A stretch of DNA of 64,000 nucleotides from DATFVJ01 sp963851085 (GTDB lineage: Bacteria; Actinomycetota; Actinomycetes; Streptosporangiales; Streptosporangiaceae), in assembly GCA_963851085.1 (NCBI GenBank), contig CAWKNX010000009.1:62001-126000 (forward strand). Direction: 5' to 3'. The translations under genes were made by a program, and so were the position numbers. Below the pieces are notes generated by a model. It worked only from the letters and a program-made list of their open reading frames with translations, made no database searches and was not told the origin of the DNA. Positions 27,335 to 35,462 of this stretch are shown in pieces (position 1 is the first letter of the stretch; each line of letters begins with the position of its first letter).

Positions 27335-29086
27335 TTACCCGTCACGTGAGACGCATGCACGGCCCACGATCGCGGCGGGGTCAATTTGGGCCGGAAGCGT
27401 ACCGAACGCGTACCCCCAATCGCCGTCGAGCCGGGACGCGCAGAACGCGTCCGCGACCGCTGCCGGGGCGTGGCGGACCAGCAGCGCGCCCTGCATGGTG
27501 AGGGCGGTGAGTTCGGCGAGGCGGCGTGCCTGCCACGGCGCGCCTGCCGGGTGCTTCCTGGCTTCGGCCAGCTGCGCGGAGAGGCTTTTCACCGCGCTGT
27601 CCAGCCGAGGGTCCGCGCCACTCGCCCCGGCGAGTTCGGCCCGCAGCGCCTCGGCTGGCTCGGGTCCTGCCGTACCGCCTGTGCTGGCGGTGCTCGCGGT
27701 GCCGGCAGCGCTCCCGAGGATCGCGCGGAGCAGATCGAGGGCGGTCACGTTGCCTGCGCCCTCCCAGATCGAGTTCAGCGGGGCGTCTCGATACAGCCTC
27801 GGCATTCCTGAATCTTCCACGTAGCCGTTGCCGCCGAGGCACTCCAGTGCCTCGGCCGCGTGCGGGGCGGCCCGCTTGCAGACCCAGTATTTGGCGGCAG
27901 GCAGTGCGATCCTGAGCAGCGCCGCCTCGGCGGCTTCGCCGCGGGCAGCGCGATCGGCGGCGCCGGCCAGCCGCATGACGAGCGCTGCCGCCGCCTCCGC
28001 CTCGAGCACAAGGTCGGCGAGGACGCTGCCCATCAGCGGCTGATCGATGAGCAATGGCCCGAACGCCGTGCGGTGACTGGCATGATGCACGGCAGCTACG
28101 GCGCCCTGCCGCATGGCTGCCGCGCTGCCTATGACGCAATCGAGCCTGGTGGCACTCACCATGTCGATGATCGTCCGAATCCCGCGTCCCGGCTCTCCGA
28201 CCCGCCACGCGAGTGCGCCGTCGTACTCGACCTCGGCAGACGCGTTCGAGCGGTTGCCGAGCTTGTCCTTGAGCCGCTGTATGCGGATGCCGTTAAGCGT
28301 GCCGTCGGGCAGCACCCGTGGCAGCAGGAAGCATGTGGGGCTCGTGGGGGGCGCTGCTGCAGCGCCCGCGGTGACGTCGGCAGGCTCCGCCACCTGTGCG
28401 AGGACAAGAAACAGGTCGCACATCGGCGCCGAGTTGAACCATTTGTGCCCGGTGAGCACATAACACGTTGCGCCCTCCGACGGGGCGGGCCGCGCCACCG
28501 TCGTGTTGGATCGCACGTCAGAGCCGCCCTGCTTCTCGGTCATCGCCATCCCAGCGAGCAGGCCCGCCTTACCGTCCGGTGGCGCCAGGCCGGGCTGGTA
28601 GACACGCGCGGCCAGCAGCGGGGTGAACCTCGTGTCAAGCTCGCTGGCGTGGCGAAGCGCGGGCACCGCGGCGTACGTCATCGAGATCGGGCAGCCGTGC
28701 CCGGCTTCGGCCTGTGCCCAGACGTAGAACTTTGCCGCGCGGGCGACATGCGCGCCGGGCCTGGGGTCGCTCCACGGCGAGCCGTGCAGGCCGTGACGGA
28801 CCGCGGTGTCCATCAGCTGGTGCCACGCCGGGTGGAACTCGACCTCGTCGATCCGGTTGCCGTAACGGTCGTGCGTGCGAAGGACCGGGCTATGCTCGTT
28901 GGCGAGCCTGGCCAGGGTGGCTGTCTCGCCGCTTCCGGCAAGCTTGCCGAGTTCATGCAGCTCACACCCGGCCCACCCGGCTCCTTCCCGCTCCATCGCG
29001 GCCTCGAGGGCCGGATCGGCCGCGACGTCGTAACCGGCGAGCGGCGGTGGCTGATTCAGCACCTCGTGCGTAGCGTGCGGTCCCAA
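27335..29086 (-). CDS. Acyl-CoA dehydrogenase family protein, AidB-like
   Basis: 583 residues from TTG 29086. The family start THEVLNQPPPLAGYDV, then MAMTEKQGGSDVRSNTT and LTGHKWFNSAPMCDLFLVLAQ, places it in the AidB subgroup of FAD acyl-CoA dehydrogenases. E. coli AidB binds DNA and protects it from alkylation. The C-terminal ALECLGGNGYVEDSGMPRLYRDAPLNSIWEGAGNV is diagnostic. GGAGGG lies four bases before the TTG; GTG 29110 is an alternative and the frame opens further to 29155. A TetR-like operator overlaps a promoter candidate about 240 bp upstream. A short SAGTAST-like repeat (TASTASTGG) interrupts the region near residue 485. Confidence 0.9.
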   Translation of the reverse strand: MGPHATHEVLNQPPPLAGYDVAADPALEAAMEREGAGWAGCELHELGKLAGSGETATLARLANEHSPVLRTHDRYGNRIDEVEFHPAWHQLMDTAVRHGLHGSPWSDPRPGAHVARAAKFYVWAQAEAGHGCPISMTYAAVPALRHASELDTRFTPLLAARVYQPGLAPPDGKAGLLAGMAMTEKQGGSDVRSNTTVARPAPSEGATCYVLTGHKWFNSAPMCDLFLVLAQVAEPADVTAGAAAAPPTSPTCFLLPRVLPDGTLNGIRIQRLKDKLGNRSNASAEVEYDGALAWRVGEPGRGIRTIIDMVSATRLDCVIGSAAAMRQGAVAAVHHASHRTAFGPLLIDQPLMGSVLADLVLEAEAAAALVMRLAGAADRAARGEAAEAALLRIALPAAKYWVCKRAAPHAAEALECLGGNGYVEDSGMPRLYRDAPLNSIWEGAGNVTALDLLRAILGSAAGTASTASTGGTAGPEPAEALRAELAGASGADPRLDSAVKSLSAQLAEARKHPAGAPWQARRLAELTALTMQGALLVRHAPAAVADAFCASRLDGDWGYAFGTLPAQIDPAAIVGRACVSRDG

Positions 29087-29317
29087 TGCACCCTCCCTGC
29101 GGTCAGACACCCGTGCCGCGGCCGGGGCCGTGCGCCGCCAGCGGTGCTGTGGCACGCCCGGCTCCGAACGCCGGTGCGTGCCACAGCACCGCCGGCGTCA
29201 CACCCAACACGACACTGACATCAACCGCCATGACCTGCCAATCTCGGCCGCGTCGGTGTCACTAGAGCCGTCCAGGCGCCGCTTTTCGGCTCCCGCCGAC
29301 ACCACCTACTACACGAC

Positions 29318-29338
29318 CTTATAGTTACCGGCAGGTAA
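29318..29338 (-). promoter_or_regulatory. TTACC-GGCA-GGTAA operator next to a TATAAG box
   Basis: TTACC and GGTAA (29325-29338) form a perfect 5-bp inverted repeat with a four-base spacer. On the minus strand it is followed one base later by TATAAG (29323-29318), a good -10 box, so the palindrome would sit in the promoter spacer of the AidB-like gene. Many TetR-type fatty acid and acyl-CoA regulators use TTAC-N-GTAA sites. No TetR gene is in the window. Confidence 0.45.
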
Positions 29339-29393
29339 AGACGCATGTGGAAACCGCGCGGATCCAGTGCCGGAGGCCCGAAGCAGGCGACAG

Positions 29394-30347
29394 TCAAGCG
29401 AGGCTGCGCGCCGCGTTCGCGGCGGGCTCCAGGTGCGAGACCGCGGTCGACGCCGCGGCGTACCGCAGCAGGACGAGGTCGGCCAGTTCCGGCGCTGGGG
29501 CGAGCACGTCTGACACGGCAGTAGCGCCCGCCGCGAGCGACGTCTCGCGTACCTTGTCGGCGAATACGCCCGGCGCGAGCAGGTAGCTGGCCACGACCAC
29601 ATTCGCGGCGCCGCTCCTGCGCAGCGCGGCGACAGCGGCCGCGGGCGACGGCGGGGCAGCCGAGGCAAAGGCGGGCACCACGTCGGACCAGCCGCGCAAG
29701 CCGCGCCAGTCCTTGGCGAGGCGGGAGATCACCGCTGTCGCGGCGGGGTCCGTCGAGCCTGCGGCGGCTAGTACCACAGCGGTGCCTGGATCGCCGATCG
29801 GGACACCGGCCCGGGCGAGATGCCGCTCCATCGCGCTGATCAGCAGCGGGTGCGGACCGAGCGGTTGGCCGTAGCGGATCTGCAGGCCCGGACGGGATGC
29901 GGCCGCCGCTCGCAGCACCGAGGGGATGTCCGTCTTGCTGTGGTAGGCGTCGGTGAGCAGCAGTGGCAGCGCGACAACCGCGTCGGCCCGGTGTGACGAC
30001 GTCGGGCCGCTCGCCGCCCAGGCGCGCACCAGTGACGTTCCGCCAAGCGCCGGTGACGCCCCGCTGGGCCCGGCGCCGCCGTACAGGGCTCCGAGGACTT
30101 GCGCGGGTGATGGCGGCGCGTGATCCAGGTACGCGGTCACGACCTCCAGCTCTGGCATGCCACGCCGCGCGGACCGCCGGCGCACCCGATCGAGCAATTC
30201 AGCTACGGCCGCGGCAGCCCGTGGATCCCTGCTGCCGTGCGCGATGGCCAGCAGAGGTGGCAGCCGCCTGTCGCGACCGGCCGTGCCGGTGCCGAGGGCC
30301 GCGATGCCAGCAGCGTCCGTGCCGTCAGCGTGGGTGCCGTCGATCAC
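29394..30347 (-). CDS. Sirohydrochlorin chelatase family protein (CbiX/SirB type)
   Basis: 317 residues from GTG 30347, which overlaps the cysH stop by four bases. Two CbiX-like repeats are visible: LLAIAHGSRDPRAAAAVAELL with the metal-site His near residue 35, and a second half starting VVLAAAGSTDPAATAVISRL. VALPLLLTDAYHSKTDIP supplies another conserved His. The enzyme inserts Fe (or Co) into sirohydrochlorin to give siroheme, the cofactor of the sulfite reductase encoded upstream in the same cluster. The context makes ferrochelatase the likelier role. A longer upstream frame is a shadow of cysH. Confidence 0.9.
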   Translation of the reverse strand: MIDGTHADGTDAAGIAALGTGTAGRDRRLPPLLAIAHGSRDPRAAAAVAELLDRVRRRSARRGMPELEVVTAYLDHAPPSPAQVLGALYGGAGPSGASPALGGTSLVRAWAASGPTSSHRADAVVALPLLLTDAYHSKTDIPSVLRAAAASRPGLQIRYGQPLGPHPLLISAMERHLARAGVPIGDPGTAVVLAAAGSTDPAATAVISRLAKDWRGLRGWSDVVPAFASAAPPSPAAAVAALRRSGAANVVVASYLLAPGVFADKVRETSLAAGATAVSDVLAPAPELADLVLLRYAAASTAVSHLEPAANAARSLA

Positions 30348-31051
30348 GTGTGAATACCGCACTCGGTCTTGGTGGTCCCAGCCCACCGCCCGCTGCGCGG
30401 ATCCGCGCCGGGCTCGGCCCGCAAGGTGCAGGTAGCGCAGCCGATAGACGGGTAGCCCTCCGAGACGAGCGGATTGACGAGCACGCCGTTGGTTTCGACG
30501 TAGGCGTCGACCTGGTCCTGCGGCCAGCTGACGATCGGGTTGACCTTGACCATTTTCCTGCGCGGATCCCACTCGACGGCCTGCGTGCCGCGCCTGGAAT
30601 ACGTCTCGTCCCTGCGAACGCCGGTGATCCACGCGCTATACGGCGCGAGTGCCTGTTCGAGCGGTACGACCTTGCGGAGATAGCAGCACAGGTCGGGATT
30701 GCGCCCGAACAGCCGAGGGCCGAGGTCACGATCCTGCTCTTCAACAGTCCGCGACGGAGTGACGTTGACCAAGTTGACCGGGTACACCGCTGCTGCCGCA
30801 TCGCGCGTGCCGATGGTCTCGGCGAAGTGGTAGCCCGTGTCGAGGAAGACCACGTCGATTCCCGGCTTCACCCGCGAGGCAAGGTCGATGATCACTGTGT
30901 CGGTCATCGACGATGTCACGCAGATCCGCTTTCCGAACGCCTGCACAGCCCATCGCACGATCTCTTCGGCGGGCGCGTCGGCAAGGCTGTCGTTCGCCCG
31001 CTTGGCGAGGAGCTCAAGATCGGCTGAAGCGCCCGGCGCCGTGGCGGTCAT
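30344..31051 (-). CDS. cysH: Adenylyl-sulfate (APS) reductase, assimilatory
   Basis: 235 residues. The PP-loop ATPase fold is marked by ICVTSSMTDTVIIDLASR and DTGYHFAETI. The cysteine pairs CCYLRK and GCATC ligate a [4Fe-4S] cluster, which marks APS rather than PAPS specificity. The C-terminal TECGIH carries the catalytic cysteine. It yields sulfite for the sulfite reductase upstream. It overlaps both neighbours by four bases, so the cluster is translationally coupled. Confidence 0.95.
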   Translation of the reverse strand: MTATAPGASADLELLAKRANDSLADAPAEEIVRWAVQAFGKRICVTSSMTDTVIIDLASRVKPGIDVVFLDTGYHFAETIGTRDAAAAVYPVNLVNVTPSRTVEEQDRDLGPRLFGRNPDLCCYLRKVVPLEQALAPYSAWITGVRRDETYSRRGTQAVEWDPRRKMVKVNPIVSWPQDQVDAYVETNGVLVNPLVSEGYPSIGCATCTLRAEPGADPRSGRWAGTTKTECGIHT

Positions 31052-31191
31052 AGGGCAGCTCCGAGGCCGGCGAATCGCAACTGGAAGGCACGAGCGCAGC
31101 TACGGCAATGCCAGCCGCCGTCCTGTTCACGAGGCTCTAGATCTTCTTCGCCGCAATAGGGGCAATAAAAGGGGATCGCACGCTCAGCCAC
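31048..31191 (-). CDS. Small zinc-ribbon protein of the sulfur cluster
   Basis: 47 residues from GTG 31191. Two CxxC pairs (FYCPYCGEED and WHCRSCARAF) form a treble-clef or zinc-ribbon knuckle. Small proteins of this kind are commonly found between sulfite reductase and cysH in actinobacteria; their function is unknown, perhaps a carrier or a specificity factor for the reductase. The stop overlaps the cysH start, and AGGA lies six bases before the GTG. Confidence 0.85.
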   Translation of the reverse strand: MAERAIPFYCPYCGEEDLEPREQDGGWHCRSCARAFQLRFAGLGAAL

Positions 31192-31204
31192 AGAATTTCC
31201 TCGT

Positions 31205-33082
31205 TCATCGTTCGACGGGGTTCGGGAGGTCGTCCCCCTGGGCCAGTACTTCGACGGGGGGTTCCGTGGGGCCGCCTCCCGGACCAGCACCGTGACGGGG
31301 GTTCCGGGGGTCGTCGTCCCCCGGGCCAGCACCGTACGGTTGAAGGTCGCTCTCGGCTGCCCGTGCTGTCCAGGCAGCAAACGTCTCACCAGGCTCCTTA
31401 GCCGCCGCGTACCGGCGAAGCAGCCGCTCGACATAGTCGGTAAGGTCCTCAGCGGTGCTCTTCAGCCCGCGCACCTTCCTGCCGAAACCCGATCCTGTGC
31501 CGTCGCCGCCGGCCAGCGTACCGCCGAGGTGGATCTGGAAGCCCTCCACCTGGCGGCCGTCCGGCCGGGTGACGAGCGAGCCCTTGAGGCCGATGTCGGC
31601 GGTCTGGATGCGGGCACAGGAATTGGGGCACCCGTTGACATTGATGGTGATGGGATCGGCGAAGTCGGGCAGCCGCCGCTCGAGCTCGTCGATCAGGCCG
31701 GCCGCCCGCTGCTTGGTCTCCACGATCGCGAGCTTGCAGAACTCGATGCCCGTGCACGCCATCGTGTGGCGGCGGAACACACTCGGCGCAACCTGGAGGC
31801 CTGCCGCCGCGAGCCCGGCGGACAGGTCATCGACGTGTCGGGAAGGCACGTCGAGAATGACCATTTTCTGCTCGATGGTGGTGCGCACGCGCCCGCTGCC
31901 GTACTCGGTGGCCAGTTCGCCGATCGTGCGCAGTGTGTCGCCCGTCAGACGGCCCACGACGGGCGCGAAGCCCACGTAGTAGTTGCCGTCACGCTGCTGG
32001 TGCACGCCGACATGGTCACGCCGCCCGTCACGCGGCGTCTCGGGCGCGGGCCCGTCAGGTAGGGCGTAGCCGAGATACTCCTTCTCGAGCACCTCGCGGA
32101 ACCGCTGTGGCCCCCAGTCGGCGACCAGGAACTTCAGGCGCGCCCGGTGCCGTAGCCTGCGATAGCCGTAGTCACGGAACACCGACGTGACACCGGCCCA
32201 GACCTCCGGCACCTGACCGGGCCTGACGAACGCGCCGAGCCTCTTGCCGATCATGGGATTGGTGGAAAGCCCGCCGCCTACCCACAGGTCATAGCCGGGC
32301 TCACCGTAGGGTCCGGTCACACCCGCGAACGCCACATCACTGATCTCGTGCACTGTGCACTGCACGGCGCAGCCGCTCATCGCCGACTTGTACTTACGCG
32401 GCAGGTTGGAGAAGGAAGGGTCGCCGATCCATTGGCGGTGGGTGGCCAAGATATCCGGCGTCGCGTCGATCACTTCGCTGGAGTCGATGCCGGCGAGCGG
32501 GCAGCCCAGGATGACCCGGGGAGTGTCGCCGCACGCCTCCATCGTGGACAGGCCGACGGCCTCCAGCGCTGCCCAGATGGCGGGCACGTCCTCGATTCTC
32601 ACCCAGTGCAGCTGGATGTTCTGCCGGTCCGTGATGTCGGCCGTGCCCCGCGCGTAGGCACATGAGATCTCCGCGATCGCCGCCAGCTGGTTGCCGCTGA
32701 GCTGACCGCCGTCGATCCGGATGCGGAGCATGAAGTATCTGTCGTCGAGTTCTTCTGGCTCGAGAATGGCGGTCTTGCCGCCGTCGATGCCCGGCCGTCG
32801 CTGCGTATAAAGGCCGAACCACCTGAACCGGCCGCGCAGGTCGGCTGGGTCGATGGAGTCGAAACCGCGCTTTGAGTAGATGTCGATGATGCGCTGGCGG
32901 ACGTTGAGCCCGTCATCGTTCTTCTTGGATTCCTCGTTCTTGTTCAGTGGCTCCCGGTACCCGAGAGCCCACTGACCTTCGCCGCGGCGCTTGCCTGGCT
33001 GCGCTGCCCTCGACGTCCCAGTGGCGCGTGCCCTGGCTGTCGGTGGCCCGGCGGTGGTCGGTGGTGAATCCGGTGACGGCAT
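31205..33082 (-). CDS. sir: Ferredoxin-dependent sulfite (nitrite) reductase
   Basis: 625 residues. It holds siroheme and a [4Fe-4S] cluster. The cluster cysteines are in CTGIEFCKLA and NGCPNSCAR, and TADITDRQNIQLHWV is the N-terminal ferredoxin-like repeat. In this family sulfite and nitrite reductases are hard to tell apart; the adjacent APS reductase and chelatase make sulfite the likely substrate. I chose ATG 33082 with GAGGA seven bases upstream. The last 45 or so residues (Gly/Pro/Asp-rich, ending PNPVER) are the translation of three tandem 40-bp repeats and are not part of the normal fold. Confidence 0.93.
   Translation of the reverse strand: MPSPDSPPTTAGPPTARARATGTSRAAQPGKRRGEGQWALGYREPLNKNEESKKNDDGLNVRQRIIDIYSKRGFDSIDPADLRGRFRWFGLYTQRRPGIDGGKTAILEPEELDDRYFMLRIRIDGGQLSGNQLAAIAEISCAYARGTADITDRQNIQLHWVRIEDVPAIWAALEAVGLSTMEACGDTPRVILGCPLAGIDSSEVIDATPDILATHRQWIGDPSFSNLPRKYKSAMSGCAVQCTVHEISDVAFAGVTGPYGEPGYDLWVGGGLSTNPMIGKRLGAFVRPGQVPEVWAGVTSVFRDYGYRRLRHRARLKFLVADWGPQRFREVLEKEYLGYALPDGPAPETPRDGRRDHVGVHQQRDGNYYVGFAPVVGRLTGDTLRTIGELATEYGSGRVRTTIEQKMVILDVPSRHVDDLSAGLAAAGLQVAPSVFRRHTMACTGIEFCKLAIVETKQRAAGLIDELERRLPDFADPITINVNGCPNSCARIQTADIGLKGSLVTRPDGRQVEGFQIHLGGTLAGGDGTGSGFGRKVRGLKSTAEDLTDYVERLLRRYAAAKEPGETFAAWTARAAESDLQPYGAGPGDDDPRNPRHGAGPGGGPTEPPVEVLAQGDDLPNPVER
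31213..31336. repeat. Three tandem 40-bp G/C palindromic repeats inside the sir 3' end
   Basis: Units start near 31213, 31252 and 31294 and share GACGGGGGTTCCGGGGG and the end GGGCCAGCACCGT. Each can fold on itself through its G and C blocks. They encode the extra C-terminal tail of the reductase. Confidence 0.75.
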
Positions 33083-33216
33083 GCGGCAGTCCTCAGGGTC
33101 GGCGGGCACATGCCAGGGTGCGGCGGCTTGTCAGCAGCTTGACCGGCTCAGCGCTGGGGCCAGGCGGAATGCGGCTCGGCAGCGCGGGCACGCGCCCAGA
33201 TCGTAATGGGCAGCGA

Positions 33217-33303
33217 TCAGTCAGCGCATCGACACTGCGCGCTGCGGACACGGAGGAGATCCACGTGCCTGCGCGTAACAAGCAGAGGGTCCGCCGCAGC
33301 CAT
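33217..33303 (-). CDS. Candidate cysteine-responsive leader peptide upstream of sir
   Basis: A 28-codon frame (MAAADPLLVT, then RRHVDLLRV, then RSAQCRCAD) ends 134 bp before the sir start. The RRHVDLLRV core followed closely by cysteine codons matches the short leader peptides that precede sulfur-assimilation genes in many actinobacteria. There ribosome stalling at Cys codons is thought to link cysteine supply to expression. The start codon is less certain than the core because no strong ribosome site precedes the ATG and the frame is open further upstream. Confidence 0.6.
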   Translation of the reverse strand: MAAADPLLVTRRHVDLLRVRSAQCRCAD

Positions 33304-33461
33304 ACCGGCATCGTCACACGCCTCACCGTGGCGTGTCCAGGAAGATTCCGGTACGTTCGCTTGCTTGCGTTCGCCCACGGCAAGGCCAACAGCACATGAA
33401 TGCCTGCCTATTCCCGGCCAGTTTCCTGCAGGTTGCTCTTTGTACCACCAACCTGACATGC

Positions 33462-33485
33462 GGCCGCGGCCGCGGCCGCGGTTCC
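33462..33485. repeat. GGCCGC simple repeat
   Basis: Four tandem copies of GGCCGC (one shifted) in the intergenic region. Nothing suggests a function. Confidence 0.7.
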
Positions 33486-33507
33486 GCGCCGCGCGGTGCG
33501 CCGCAGG

Positions 33508-33633
33508 TCAGCCCCGGCTTACCCAGCCGAGTGGGGAATCGCTCGGCTGCTGCGGCGGCATGTGCTGGCAGTCGCACCAGGTGCCGCCCGGGCAGTTGTC
33601 ATGCCGGTGTTCTTTGCAGGCGGTGCAGATCAT
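33508..33633 (-). CDS. Cysteine-rich mini-protein
   Basis: 41 residues beginning MICTACKEHRHDNCPGG and continuing TWCDCQH. Five cysteines and two histidines in the first 24 residues suggest a small metal-binding knuckle. I believe similar 35-45 residue ORFs with CTAC and WCDCQH occur in other actinobacteria, but I cannot check. There is no clear Shine-Dalgarno sequence, and it overlaps no other supported gene. Function unknown. Confidence 0.55.
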   Translation of the reverse strand: MICTACKEHRHDNCPGGTWCDCQHMPPQQPSDSPLGWVSRG

Positions 33634-33796
33634 GCAGCCGATTCTCGTCCAACCGGCGCAATCAACGAACCTCAGGGCGTGGCCATGCGTGCGAGGGGTA
33701 GGAGCCTGTCTGGGAACCCGTGTGCCGCGGGCTTCCCTCCAGGCTCTTAGTGCCTCGCCCGCGAGGGCGACCGGCCGGTTCGAGGATGTGGCCGGC

Positions 33797-34522
33797 ATGA
33801 ATGAGCAGTCCGCGGAAGCCGTTCGGGATGTGATACGGCTTCCGTTCCCTGATCGCCGCGGCGCCGGTCGTGCGCTGGCGGCAGCGCTGCGACGCCGTTT
33901 CACCGGGCCGGACGGGCGCCTGACGCTGCTGGCGCCGCTCGTCCTCGCGCTGCCGCGCGGGGGAGTCGCCGTGGCCGCCGAGATCGCGCGAGATCTCGGT
34001 GCCCCGCTCGATGTGCTCGTGACCAGGAAGATCGGATACCCGCAGCAGCCCGAACTCGGCGTCGGCGCGCTCGCGGAAGGCGGGAATCCCGTCTTTGACG
34101 AGGTCATTTTGCGCGAGCTCGGCATCGAGAAAGCGGATCTCGCCGGGGTCGTCGCGCGTGAGCGCGCCGAACTTGAGCGCCGGGTCCAGGTGTACCGCGG
34201 CGGCCGACCGCCACCAGAGGTGCGCGGCAGATCTGTGATCTTGACCGACGATGGGCTTGCCACCGGCGTGACGGCTCGCGCTGCGCTGCGCGCGCTGCGG
34301 GCCGCGCACGCCGCCCGGACGGTGCTTGCGGTTCCGGTGGGTTCACCGGGTTCAGTCGCGGCACTCGCTGCCGAGGCCGACGACATCGTCGCACTCGCGC
34401 TGCCGCGCGGCTTCCGTGCCGTGGGTGAGTGGTACGCCTCGTTCGGGCAGTTGACAGACGCCGACGTCCTTGCGCTGCTCAGCGAGGTGGCAGGCGGCAG
34501 GGACACTGGCACCCCCGGCTGA
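33797..34522 (+). CDS. Phosphoribosyltransferase family protein
   Basis: 241 residues from ATG 33797. LALPRGGVAVAAEIA and LDVLVTRKIGYPQQPELGVGA are the N-terminal motifs, and VILTDDGLATGVTARAAL is the PRPP-binding loop. This stand-alone subgroup occurs widely in actinobacteria, often near stress genes, but its base or substrate is unknown. The upstream frame to 33206 is not supported by the family. Confidence 0.9.
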   Translation: MNEQSAEAVRDVIRLPFPDRRGAGRALAAALRRRFTGPDGRLTLLAPLVLALPRGGVAVAAEIARDLGAPLDVLVTRKIGYPQQPELGVGALAEGGNPVFDEVILRELGIEKADLAGVVARERAELERRVQVYRGGRPPPEVRGRSVILTDDGLATGVTARAALRALRAAHAARTVLAVPVGSPGSVAALAAEADDIVALALPRGFRAVGEWYASFGQLTDADVLALLSEVAGGRDTGTPG

Positions 34523-34584
34523 TGCCGCGAACCGAGGAAGCTCGCGGGGTGAGCCGGGCGAGCGCGGATCCCCGCCGCTGACCG

Positions 34585-34884
34585 CTAGGCCGCGTTCGCC
34601 CGGCGCATCCTGCGGCGCCGTTCTGACGCGCGCTCGTCCTCGTTCTGGCCACCCCAGGTGCCGTACTTTTCCGGGCGCGCAACCGCGTAGCTGAGACACT
34701 CGCCCCGTACCGGGCACTGCGCGCAGATCGCCTTCGCCTTGCGCTCGCGGATCTCCCGCTCTGGCTGGCGCTCGCCGTCTGGCCCGAAGAACAGCACGAG
34801 ATCCTCACCCCGGCACGCGGCAGCATCCTGCCAGCCCCAGCTCGGGCGTGGGAGCACAGCGGTCTGCCGACGTACCTGAGACAT
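34585..34884 (-). CDS. WhiB-family iron-sulfur transcription regulator
   Basis: 99 residues. The four cluster cysteines are C24, C54, C57 and C63 (CxxC as CAQC, then GECLSYA). The GTWGG turn follows at about 75-79, and a basic tail (ERRRRMRRA) should bind DNA or sigma factor. The order is that of the short WhiB/WhmD group. It is a monocistronic gene with GAGGTGA upstream. It cannot be given a specific wbl name without alignment. Confidence 0.95.
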   Translation of the reverse strand: MSQVRRQTAVLPRPSWGWQDAAACRGEDLVLFFGPDGERQPEREIRERKAKAICAQCPVRGECLSYAVARPEKYGTWGGQNEDERASERRRRMRRANAA

Positions 34885-35462
34885 GTATCGATCACCTCAA
34901 CCGGGTAGCTTGGTCGTTGCATAGTCCGTGACGGGTTAGGCTCGTAGTAGGCGAGGCCCCACGCGGCGCCGTTTCCCGGCCGTCGCATGATGCAACGCAC
35001 TTTGGTGGTCCGGTGTTCCCGGCCGCCGACATCCGGCCGCCGCGACGTGCGGCGACCATCAGACCGAACGGCTAGCGCGGCCCAGCCCCCGGAGACCTGA
35101 ATGCTGCACCTCGGGCCGTTCCTGTGAGCCGGTGTAATCATGCCACCCCTTACCGGTCCAGCGCAGGCGGGGTAGCAATAATGCGCCTAACAATTAATCA
35201 CGCCGCGTCCTCCTGTCGCGGCGGCAAGCGGCAGGTGCGTCCCGATGGCCGGCGCGACACGCCGCCCGGGTGGTGGCAACGGGGATCCCTGCTGCTGTAT
35301 AAACCTGGCGTGACGGATGTATCAGGCAGCGATCGCGGATGAGTCTTTCCGGGGCCGGACCGCCCCGGACCAGCGCCGTTGGCGCAGTTCGCGCGCTGCG
35401 GGCGTGGCACATGGTTGATCTTGACTGGACAGGTCATGCGCTTCCGCGCCACTATGGGCTGC
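34885..35462. other. Divergent intergenic region of 578 bp
   Basis: It lies between leftward whiB and the rightward repeat-protein gene. No frame with convincing composition is visible. A/T-rich patches occur near 35180-35205 (CAATAATGCGCCTAACAATTA) and 35296-35305 (GTATAAACC), either of which could carry promoter elements. No full -35/-10 pair could be matched. Confidence 0.4.

Noticed and set aside
29087..29155. Longer N-terminus of the AidB-like protein
   Set aside because: Arg/Ala-rich residues without family counterparts; a GGAGGG-preceded TTG fits the family start.
30348..30632. Longer N-terminus of the chelatase
   Set aside because: These codons are a shadow of cysH, whose stop overlaps the real GTG start.
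31192..31434. Longer N-terminus of the zinc-ribbon protein
   Set aside because: It would overlap the sir 3' end antisense to nothing known and lacks family support; GTG 31191 fits the known small proteins.
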